7,121 nt of DNA from Oscillospiraceae bacterium (lineage in GTDB: Bacteria; Bacillota_A; Clostridia; Oscillospirales; Oscillospiraceae), in NCBI GenBank assembly GCA_017550765.1, contig JAFZOC010000091.1:1-7121 (forward strand). Reading direction: 5' to 3'. Positions 1 to 4,898 of this stretch are shown one piece after another. The stretch's first letter is position 1. Every line of letters begins with the position of its first letter. The position numbers and the translations under genes are program-made. The notes below the pieces were generated by a model. The model did no database searches, had not been told where the DNA came from, and saw nothing but the letters and a program-made list of their open reading frames with translations.

Positions 1-794
1 CCCTCATTTTTTACCGCGGAGATGGGCACCACGGGCACCCCCAGCATGGCCTCCATGCGGTTCACATCCACGGAGCCGCCGCTGCCCCGCACCTCGTCCA
101 TCATGTTCAGCGCCACCACCATGGGCACGTCCATCTCCAGCAGCTGCATGGTCAGGTAAAGGTTACGCTCAATATTTGTGGCGTCCACGATGTTGACGAT
201 GGCCTTGGGCTTCTCCTTCAGCACGAAGTCCCGGGAGACCAGCTCCTCGCTGGAATAGGGGGACATGGAGTAGATCCCGGGCAGGTCCGTGATGGAGGTG
301 TCGCTGTGGCCGCGGATGGCGCCGTCCTTCCGGTCCACGGTGACGCCGGGGAAGTTGCCCACATGCTGGTTGGAGCCGGTGAGCTGGTTGAACAGGGTCG
401 TCTTGCCGCTGTTCTGGTTGCCCACCAGGGCGAAGGTCAGGACCGTCCCCTCGGGGAGCGGGTCGCCGGTGCCCTTGGGGTGGAACTTGCCCTCCTCGCC
501 CAGGCCGGGGTGGTCGGAGGGCCGGCGCTCGGCCCGGCCCCGGTCGGCCGCGCCCTGCTCGGCGGGCCGGTCCAGCAGGCGGATCTGGATCTTCTCCGCG
601 TCGGCGACGCGCAGCGTCAGCTCATAGCCGCGGATGCGCAGTTCCATGGGGTCCCCCATGGGCGCGAATTTGATCAGCGTCAGCTCCGCGCCGGGGATCA
701 CGCCCATGTCCAAAAAATGCTGCCGCAGGGCGCCCTCGCCGCCCACGGCCTCCACGCGGGCCGTCTGGCCCGCCTTCAGTTCCTTCAGTGTCAT
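1..794 (-). CDS. feoB: FeoA-FeoB fusion ferrous iron transporter, N-terminal part (runs off left edge)
   Basis: FeoB is the GTP-gated inner-membrane Fe(II) importer and FeoA its small SH3-like partner; here both lie in one open frame. Residues 1-74 are FeoA-like, with the conserved LDMGVIPG (28-35), APMGDP (44-49) and RGYELTLR (55-62) segments. A Gly/Pro/charged linker (about 75-118) leads into the FeoB G domain: P-loop GNQNSGKT (125-132), switch I NFPGVTV (147-153), G3 DLPG (170-173), G4 NMMD (230-233) and G5-like ISA (258-260). All G motifs are intact. The membrane part lies outside the window. The ATG at 794 is chosen because FeoA homology starts there and a GGGGGAG ribosome site (801-807) sits 6 nt upstream. 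The frame has no stop to the window edge. FeoA-FeoB fusions are known in other anaerobes. A promoter and a putative metal-regulator operator lie upstream. Identity is secure; only the C-terminal extent is unknown. Confidence 0.96.
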   Translation of the reverse strand, partial: MTLKELKAGQTARVEAVGGEGALRQHFLDMGVIPGAELTLIKFAPMGDPMELRIRGYELTLRVADAEKIQIRLLDRPAEQGAADRGRAERRPSDHPGLGEEGKFHPKGTGDPLPEGTVLTFALVGNQNSGKTTLFNQLTGSNQHVGNFPGVTVDRKDGAIRGHSDTSITDLPGIYSMSPYSSEELVSRDFVLKEKPKAIVNIVDATNIERNLYLTMQLLEMDVPMVVALNMMDEVRGSGGSVDVNRMEAMLGVPVVPISAVKNE

Positions 795-910
795 CTGTCT
801 CTCCCCCAGTCTGCCGGGCCCTGTCTCCCGGCGCCGTCCGGCCGTCGCGCCGGCGCGGTCTGTCACGCGCCGCCGGCCTGTGGCCGAAAAGGAAGTTAGC
901 ACGCTCTAAC
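795..910 (-). other. feo 5' leader with GC-rich hairpins
   Basis: About 115 nt separate the predicted transcription start near 910 from the feo ATG. The leader contains two mutually exclusive stems: CGGCGCG/CGCGCCG (851-857 with 866-872) and GCCGGCG/CGCCGGC (849-855 with 871-877). The ribosome site GGGGGAG is at 801-807. Alternative pairing could mean leader regulation but could equally be chance in GC-rich DNA. I do not recognise any known iron or NiCo riboswitch core here. Confidence 0.4.
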
Positions 911-911
911 T
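894..911 (-). promoter_or_regulatory. Putative metal-dependent repressor operator (DtxR/IdeR-like half-sites)
   Basis: This is a perfect inverted repeat, AGTTAG - 6 nt - CTAACT, placed immediately downstream of the feo -10 box over the expected start point. A bound repressor there would block transcription. TTAG/CTAA half-sites are typical of DtxR/IdeR/MntR-family operators, which often control feo genes. The spacing between half-sites is wider than in the classical IdeR box, so the family assignment is inference. No classical Fur box (GATAATNATTATC type) is visible. Confidence 0.55.
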
Positions 912-916
912 AGTAC

Positions 917-945
917 ATAGTATCACCCCTCCGCCCCCTTGTCAA
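917..945 (-). promoter_or_regulatory. feo promoter, sigma-70/SigA type
   Basis: Read on the minus strand, there is a perfect -35 TTGACA (940-945), a 17-bp spacer and -10 TACTAT (917-922). The box stands in an AT-rich island within very GC-rich DNA. The predicted start is near 910, inside the palindromic operator. It is strong by consensus, which fits a promoter held off by a repressor until iron is scarce. Confidence 0.85.
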
Positions 946-967
946 GTGCCAAAGCGGGGCAAGGAGG

Positions 968-1110
968 GCCGGACCTGCGCGGGAGGCGGGGGCGAGCAGC
1001 GCGGGAGCCAGGAGGCCGGACCTGCACGGAAGGCCGGGGACCGCGCCTGCGCGGTAGGAAAAGTGGCCGCGCCTGCGCGGGAGGCAGGGGGCCGCGCCTG
1101 CGCGGAAGGC
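968..1110. repeat. Tandem array of about 25-bp GC-rich repeats with hairpin core
   Basis: Five recognisable units lie at 968-987, 1015-1034, 1039-1059, 1065-1085 and 1090-1110. Each contains CCTGCRCGG followed by an AGG tract. The CCTGC landmark falls at 974, 1021, 1046, 1072 and 1097, giving steps of 47, 25, 26 and 25. The 47-bp step leaves room for a decayed copy near 997 (CAGCGCGGGAG). The last three units contain the near-palindrome CCGCG-CCTG-CGCGG, able to form a 5-bp stem. The step is not a multiple of three, which argues against a coding repeat. Function is unknown; replication slippage of a GC-rich seed is the simplest origin. Confidence 0.8.
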
Positions 1111-1229
1111 CCCGGGGCCGTGCAGCGCGGTCCGCCTCCATCGGCCGAACGAAGGGGCACGGGGGCCGGGCCTGTCTCCCCGCGGGACGTCCCAGGTCGA
1201 CCTCTCCCCCGCACGATCCCCCGTGACGC
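1111..1229. other. GC-rich intergenic stretch, no gene recognised
   Basis: This segment between the repeat array and the terminator hairpin has no recognisable gene, ribosome site or promoter. Its only structure is the perfect 12-bp palindrome GGCCCCGGGGCC (1108-1119), which straddles the end of the last repeat unit. Frames open through it have compositions expected of random GC-rich DNA. Confidence 0.5.
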
Positions 1230-1263
1230 AAAGACAGCACCGCCGGATAGCGGTGCTGTCTTT
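1230..1263 (-). terminator. Terminator hairpin of the zinc-ribbon protein gene
   Basis: A perfect 14-bp stem, AAAGACAGCACCGC / GCGGTGCTGTCTTT, with a 6-nt loop (1244-1249), begins 48 nt beyond the stop codon of the minus-strand gene. The stem can be extended outward with GTGAC/GTGTC pairing and a wobble. The U tract on the minus strand is only TTT before GC-rich sequence, so it is a strong hairpin with a weak tail. The stem core recurs in the hairpin at 3592-3625. Confidence 0.75.
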
Positions 1264-1311
1264 GTGTCATGCTCTTTGCGTCGTCGTCTGGCCGGAGGAC
1301 GGGCGATCCGC

Positions 1312-2571
1312 TCACTTCTTCGCGGCCTCGATCCGTTCGTCTCCCTTCCCATAGAGGTCCATGAAATGTCCGGAGCTCGCGAGGATCAGCTCGTCGTCCA
1401 GCACGATCGCGAAGGCGACCGAGCCCGACGTCTCCTGGAAGCCCTTGGAATGGAGCGCATAGATCCTGCCCTGCTGTCCGAGCGCCAGGAAGGTCCTGAT
1501 ATCCGAGACGTTCGAGAACGCTCTGTACTCTTTCCCTCCGACATAGCAGTAGAGGGTCTGGCCAAAGGTGTTGATCGAGTCGGAGCTCTGTGTCTGCGCC
1601 CAGTATCGGCGCTTCGACTCTTTCAGAAAGCTGCCGTAGACGGCATAGCTCCACGTATCGGTGTATGTCCCCACATCGCCGCGCTTTGAGCCGGTGTTGA
1701 GCGGATCATCAAAAGATGTCCTGCTCTCGTACTCGTCCTTGTGGTCCTCGTAGTAGCCTTTTTCCGTCGAGACCTGGACGCCCTCTTCCTCCAGCCACTG
1801 GACGAGCTGGTCCAGCGGGAGCATCTCCTCGACGCCGGCGCAGTAGTAGGAGCCCGCCTCGAAGCAGTCGACGCAGGGGATGAAACGCTGCAGCTCATGA
1901 TAAAGGTCCCCGCGGGACCTGTCGGGCAGCTCTTCCCGGACCCGCTGCAGGAACAGCTCTTTCGCCTTCTCGTTCTCGTATCCGAGATGGTCCAGGTGCG
2001 CATACAGGGTACAGAGCTCTTTGAACTTCTCTTTCTCCCGGGTGCGTTCCAGCAAGGCCTCCTCAAATTTGGGGGAGGCCAAGACCTTCTCGGTCCTGGC
2101 CGGCAGACTGCGCCAGGAGCTGTCGGAGGTATCCAGCTGGTCGACCAGAGCGATCGCCTCCGCGTCGTTCACCGTGAGGAGGTACTTGGTGAGCCACAGG
2201 CTCAGTCCCAGGACGGCCACCGCGCAGATCACGCCCCCGATCTTCCGGAAGGCGCCTTTCTTCACCGCGACGATGTTCACGATCAGCGCAAGGATCGCAG
2301 AGAACTCGCTGAGGAACGGGATCCAGGACAGCAGGAACGCCAGGACCAGCGTCACGACCGCGAAGATCTTCAGCCCCGTTCGCTTTGGGGCCGCGGGCGC
2401 CCGGGCGGCTGCGGCGTAGTTGGCGGGCATGGGCTGCGGCGCGCCCGCCGCGGGCGGGACAGCGCGCGGAGTAGGGGCGGGGCCTGCGGGCACGTTCAGC
2501 GAGCCGCCACAGCCGGAGCAGAACTTGGCGTCCTCCGGCGCGGAGCGTCCGCATCTTGGGCAATAGCTCAT
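1312..2571 (-). CDS. Zinc-ribbon membrane protein of unknown function
   Basis: This is a 419-residue protein. Residues 1-24 form a zinc ribbon with paired cysteines C4/C7 and C18/C21 (YCPRCG and FCSGCG), typical of Firmicutes zinc-ribbon membrane proteins. A Pro/Ala-rich linker (about 26-62) follows. Three hydrophobic segments come next, at about 67-85, 87-104 and 111-132, separated by the basic loop KKGAFRK (104-110). The positive-inside rule puts the zinc ribbon in the cytoplasm and the large C-terminal region (133-419) outside. That region has a charged helical part (about 160-215), a CxxC plus third cysteine (C233, C236, C244) and a Tyr/Gly/Ser-rich, probably beta-rich end. I do not recognise the C-terminal domain. 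The start is chosen because zinc ribbons usually begin at once with M-x-Y-C; the ribosome site just before it is weak (AGAG). It has its own promoter and terminator and appears monocistronic. Its function is unassigned. Confidence 0.88.
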   Translation of the reverse strand: MSYCPRCGRSAPEDAKFCSGCGGSLNVPAGPAPTPRAVPPAAGAPQPMPANYAAAARAPAAPKRTGLKIFAVVTLVLAFLLSWIPFLSEFSAILALIVNIVAVKKGAFRKIGGVICAVAVLGLSLWLTKYLLTVNDAEAIALVDQLDTSDSSWRSLPARTEKVLASPKFEEALLERTREKEKFKELCTLYAHLDHLGYENEKAKELFLQRVREELPDRSRGDLYHELQRFIPCVDCFEAGSYYCAGVEEMLPLDQLVQWLEEEGVQVSTEKGYYEDHKDEYESRTSFDDPLNTGSKRGDVGTYTDTWSYAVYGSFLKESKRRYWAQTQSSDSINTFGQTLYCYVGGKEYRAFSNVSDIRTFLALGQQGRIYALHSKGFQETSGSVAFAIVLDDELILASSGHFMDLYGKGDERIEAAKK

Positions 2572-2643
2572 CTCTATGTGCGGCGTGCAGGATGCCGCCG
2601 CTCCTCCTCTCTGCGGGTCGGATCGCAGGATATCTCACCCCGT

Positions 2644-2672
2644 ATCCTACAGTCCTGTGCCATCGCTGTCAA
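2644..2672 (-). promoter_or_regulatory. Promoter of the zinc-ribbon membrane protein gene
   Basis: On the minus strand: perfect -35 TTGACA (2667-2672), a 17-bp spacer and -10 TAGGAT (2644-2649). The predicted start is near 2637, giving a leader of about 65 nt. A GAGGAGG-like tract about 25-30 nt before the ATG is too far upstream to serve that start codon, leaving only weak AGAG next to it. Confidence 0.75.
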
Positions 2673-2699
2673 ACCTTTTCGATCCCTTTCGGACCGGAC

Positions 2700-2727
2700 T
2701 TGAAAAAACGCGGCGGCATGGTATCAT
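2700..2727 (+). promoter_or_regulatory. Promoter of the nitroreductase gene
   Basis: On the plus strand: -35 TTGAAA (2700-2705), a 16-bp spacer and an extended -10 TGG-TATCAT (hexamer 2722-2727). It diverges from the minus-strand promoter at 2644-2672; the two -35 boxes are 27 bp apart. The region between them shows no obvious palindrome that would suggest shared regulation. Confidence 0.7.
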
Positions 2728-2789
2728 AGGGTAGGAGGCCGCGTCCGCCGGACCGCCCCCGGCCCATCATCCACAAGGAGGGATCGCTC

Positions 2790-3668
2790 ATGGATCCGAT
2801 CGTCGCATCGCTCTACGCCCGCAAGTCCGTCCGCGCCTACACCGACCGGGAGATCCCGGAAGAGGCGGTGCAGACCATCCTCGCCGCCGCCACCCAGGCC
2901 CCCTCGCCCGGGAACCAGCAGCTGTACAGCATCATCCGCGTCAGCGACCCCGCCCGCAAGCACCGGCTCTGCGAGTCCTGCGACCACCAGCCCTTCATCG
3001 AGAAGGCCAAGCTGCTCCTGGTGTTCTGCGCCGACTGCCGGAAGTGGTACCGGGCCTACCAGGAGGCCGGCTGCACGCCCCGGGAGCCCGGCGTGGGCGA
3101 CCTGCTGCTGGCCGTCAGCGACGCGAACATCGCCGCCCAGAACGCGGTGGTGGCCGCCGAGGCCCTGGGGATCGGCTCCTGCTACATCGGGGACATCATG
3201 GAGAACATCGAGACCCAGCGGGAGATCCTGGGCCTGCCGCAGTATGTGTTCCCAGCCGTGATGCTGGTCTTCGGCTGGCCCACCGAGCAGCAGAAGGCCC
3301 GGCCGAAGCCGGAGCGCGTCGACCTGCGCTACATCGTGAGCCAGGAGACCTATCACGAGCCGAGCGGCGAAGAGCTGCGGGCCATGTTCGCCGGGAAGGC
3401 CGGCGAGCGCTCCTTCGAGGACTGGATGCGGGCGTTCTGGCTGCGCAAATACGAGTCCGATTTCGCCCGGGAGATGACCCGCTCCGTCCAGAGGCCCTGG
3501 AGGACTTCACGCCGCGGGGCTAGGCTCTCCCGGGCCGCGGCCGACGGGCCGCCGGACGGCCCGTACAGCGCGAGCCGTCAGACACAGCACGCGAAACAGC
3601 ACCGCCTCTCGGCGGTGCTGTTTCGTCAGTCATATGCCGTTCTCACGGGGCGGCGTCCAGCTCCGTGA
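2790..3668 (+). CDS. Nitroreductase-family FMN oxidoreductase with frameshifted C-terminus
   Basis: The protein belongs to the nitroreductase/flavin reductase fold: homodimeric FMN enzymes that use NAD(P)H to reduce nitro groups, quinones or flavins. The N-terminus carries the FMN-phosphate-binding RKSVRAYTD (11-19), then QAPSPGNQQ (36-44), the core helix IAAQNAVVAAEALGIGSCYIG (about 114-134) and PAVMLVFGWP (154-163). The C-terminal part matches the longer NfsA/FRP-like layout. The native substrate cannot be named. The start has a strong AAGGAGGG site 7 nt upstream. The normal reading stays convincing to Q234 (codon 3489-3491). A -1 shift there gives E-A-L-E-D-F-T-P-R-G and a stop at 3521-3523, a natural end at 244 residues. 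Without the shift the frame adds 58 low-complexity residues, crosses two hairpins and overlaps the convergent gene by 26 bp. I infer a one-base deletion (AGGAGG to AGAGG) or a sequencing error. The enzyme core is intact. Confidence 0.9.
   Translation: MDPIVASLYARKSVRAYTDREIPEEAVQTILAAATQAPSPGNQQLYSIIRVSDPARKHRLCESCDHQPFIEKAKLLLVFCADCRKWYRAYQEAGCTPREPGVGDLLLAVSDANIAAQNAVVAAEALGIGSCYIGDIMENIETQREILGLPQYVFPAVMLVFGWPTEQQKARPKPERVDLRYIVSQETYHEPSGEELRAMFAGKAGERSFEDWMRAFWLRKYESDFAREMTRSVQRPWRTSRRGARLSRAAADGPPDGPYSASRQTQHAKQHRLSAVLFRQSYAVLTGRRPAP
3544..3564 (+). terminator. GC-rich hairpin after the ancestral nitroreductase stop
   Basis: A perfect 8-bp stem, ACGGGCCG / CGGCCCGT, with a 5-nt loop lies 20 nt beyond the ancestral stop at 3521-3523. 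There is no U tract, so it may be only a 3'-stabilising hairpin or an accessory terminator before the stronger one at 3592-3625. Its place in a normal 3' flank supports the gene originally ending at 3523. Confidence 0.4.
3592..3625. terminator. Bidirectional terminator between convergent genes
   Basis: A perfect 15-bp stem, CGAAACAGCACCGCC / GGCGGTGCTGTTTCG, with loop TCTC lies between the nitroreductase (plus) and the GyrI-DUF4298 gene (minus, stop at 3643-3645). It is placed to serve both. U tracts are short (TTTC) on each strand. Its core ACAGCACCGC/GCGGTGCTGT is identical to that of the hairpin at 1230-1263. Confidence 0.8.
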
Positions 3669-4428
3669 GCAGATCGTAGAGCCCGTCCTGGGAGAGGACG
3701 CCCCGCTTGAGCTCCGCCGGGAACACGCCCGCCTCGTCCAGCTGGTAGTCCCGCAGCCAGTCCCCGCTGTCCATGTAGGCCCTCAGACGCTCCGCCGCCC
3801 GGCGGCAGTCGTCCTCCGCCAGACGCTCCGGCCCCTGCCGCAGAGCCGCAGAGACCAGGTCGAAGAGCCGCTCCATCTCGCGCACCCGCTCCACCGCCGC
3901 CGGGATGACCGCGTCCGGCGCCTCATCCCCGTCCTTCACCGGCACCCAGATGCCGCAGCGATAGTCCGGCGAGCCGGGATCGCCGTCGGCGTAGACTTCG
4001 AGGGTGACGCTGCCGTCCGCCCCCCGCGCCTTCCCCTCGCGGGGATACCAGTCCTGCCAGATGGTGTCGTTCAGCGCCTGCAGGGATCCCGGGAGGGGGC
4101 CCTGCGTGCTGAACACGGCCCAGCAGCCCGCCGGGATCCTGTACAGCTCCAGGCCCTCCGGGACCTCGCCGCCCTGGTAGGGCCCGGCGATCCAGTAGCG
4201 GGCGCCGGCCTCGCCCTCCTCGCAGACCGCGAAGGACCCGATCCTGTTATCAAGGATCGCCGCCTCCAGCGGCGTCTCCGGCTGCATGGTCTGCCAGAGC
4301 CGGGCGTATCTCTGCGCATAGTCCTTCTCCCAGAACGCCGGGCACTCCCGATAGCCCTCGCCCGGGCGGATCTCGGTGTGGAAGCCGATCAGGACCAGCG
4401 CGTCTTTCTTCTCGTATCGGATCTCCAT
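3643..4428 (-). CDS. GyrI-like (AraC effector-binding) domain fused to DUF4298
   Basis: This is a 261-residue soluble protein. Residues 1-165 match the GyrI-like/AraC effector-binding fold, a small-molecule-binding module without a DNA-binding part here. Signs are the PAGCWAVFSTQGPLPGSLQ strand-loop region (99-117), IWQDWYPR (123-130), LEVYADGD (143-150) and the terminal IWVPVK (160-165). Residues about 178-257 match DUF4298: EREM-type helix, then YMDSGDWLRDYQLDEAG (218-234), FPAELKRGVLSQDGLYDLL (236-254). The start at 4428 is chosen because GAGGAGG lies 4 nt upstream and the domain begins at once; an open frame continues to 4554 but shows no homology-like sequence. It follows the Dabb gene by 40 nt on the same strand and is last before the terminator at 3592-3625. 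Ligand binding is expected from the fold; the ligand and the role of DUF4298 are unknown. Confidence 0.88.
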   Translation of the reverse strand: MEIRYEKKDALVLIGFHTEIRPGEGYRECPAFWEKDYAQRYARLWQTMQPETPLEAAILDNRIGSFAVCEEGEAGARYWIAGPYQGGEVPEGLELYRIPAGCWAVFSTQGPLPGSLQALNDTIWQDWYPREGKARGADGSVTLEVYADGDPGSPDYRCGIWVPVKDGDEAPDAVIPAAVERVREMERLFDLVSAALRQGPERLAEDDCRRAAERLRAYMDSGDWLRDYQLDEAGVFPAELKRGVLSQDGLYDLLTELDAAP

Positions 4429-4468
4429 ATGTCCTCCTCGCATGATCTCGTTCTCGCCGCCGTGCGCC

Positions 4469-4753
4469 TCAGTCGCCATAGTCGAAGATCGCCTTCTTGG
4501 CGACGACGCCGCCATACTCCGCCTTCCAGCGCAGGTGCGGCTCGGAGACGTCATAAGCCGGCAGGGCGCTCCTGTCCATATCCATGACGATCATCATGTC
4601 GTACCGGCCCGGCCGGTCGGTATTGGACAGCTCGACGTCGATCCGGCGGATCCCCGGGATGGCCAGCGTCTGCTCGAAGATGCCGCGGACCGGCGCCTCC
4701 AGCGCGCGATAGTCCGTCCCCTCCACGAATTTTACGATGATGCAGTGTTTCAT
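4469..4753 (-). CDS. Dabb (stress-responsive alpha/beta barrel) domain protein
   Basis: This 94-residue protein has the layout of the Dabb family, a ferredoxin-like fold that dimerises into a small barrel. It starts with the strand MKHCIIVKF, followed by the helix ALEAPVRGIFEQTLAIPGI (17-35), the strand IRRIDVELSN, the core strand YDMMIVMDMD (51-60), then ALPAYDVSEPHLRW (63-76) with the usual Tyr and His. Length is normal for a stand-alone member. Known members include plant stress proteins and some polyketide cyclases, but most bacterial ones have no assigned reaction, so none is claimed. The ATG at 4753 has AGGAGG 4 nt upstream. It lies 40 nt ahead of the GyrI-DUF4298 gene and 145 nt after the PHP gene, with no obvious promoter of its own, so readthrough from the upstream genes is likely. 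Confidence 0.85.
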   Translation of the reverse strand: MKHCIIVKFVEGTDYRALEAPVRGIFEQTLAIPGIRRIDVELSNTDRPGRYDMMIVMDMDRSALPAYDVSEPHLRWKAEYGGVVAKKAIFDYGD

Positions 4754-4898
4754 GGCTCCTCCTCTCGGATGTCTCCTCTCTGTTCTCCGCCCGCAGCGCG
4801 GGCCCGTGTCTGTGCAGCCGCCCCGTCGCAGGGCCGCCCCGCCCCCGCGGGCAGGCCGGCGGCGGTCGCCGGGACCGCCGGACAGGGCGGCGCCGGGC
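4754..4898 (-). other. GC-rich spacer inside the four-gene set, with hairpins
   Basis: The 145-nt gap between the PHP gene and the Dabb gene shows no promoter-like hexamers. It contains two small stems: CGGCGGT/ACCGCCG (4860-4866 with 4874-4880) and GCCCGC/GCGGGC with a 3-nt loop (4789-4794 with 4798-4803). Neither has a U tract. They could act as a partial attenuator that lowers expression of the two distal genes, or as processing sites, but GC-rich DNA gives such stems by chance. Confidence 0.35.

Noticed and set aside
795..910. Iron or NiCo riboswitch in the feo leader
   Set aside because: There are GC-rich stems but no recognisable conserved core, and a promoter-proximal operator already offers a regulatory explanation.
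968..1110. CRISPR array
   Set aside because: The units follow one another almost directly with no unique spacers of uniform length, and there are no cas genes nearby.
946..1689. Long open frames across the repeat array on both strands
   Set aside because: The products are Gly/Arg/Ala-rich, the repeat step is not a multiple of three, and no credible ribosome site or homology is seen. They reflect the lack of stop codons in GC-rich DNA.
1741..2703. 320-residue plus-strand gene opposite the zinc-ribbon protein
   Set aside because: It is antisense to a gene with clear zinc-ribbon and membrane signatures, lacks a ribosome site, and would cross the divergent promoter region.
3489..3497. Programmed -1 ribosomal frameshift in the nitroreductase
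   Set aside because: The site CAGAGGCCC lacks an X-XXY-YYZ slippery pattern, and this family is not known to use frameshifting. A deletion or sequence error is simpler.
4429..4554. Longer N-terminus for the GyrI-DUF4298 protein
   Set aside because: The extension overlaps the end of the Dabb gene, is Ser/Arg-rich, and translates the GAGGAGG ribosome site that serves the start at 4428.
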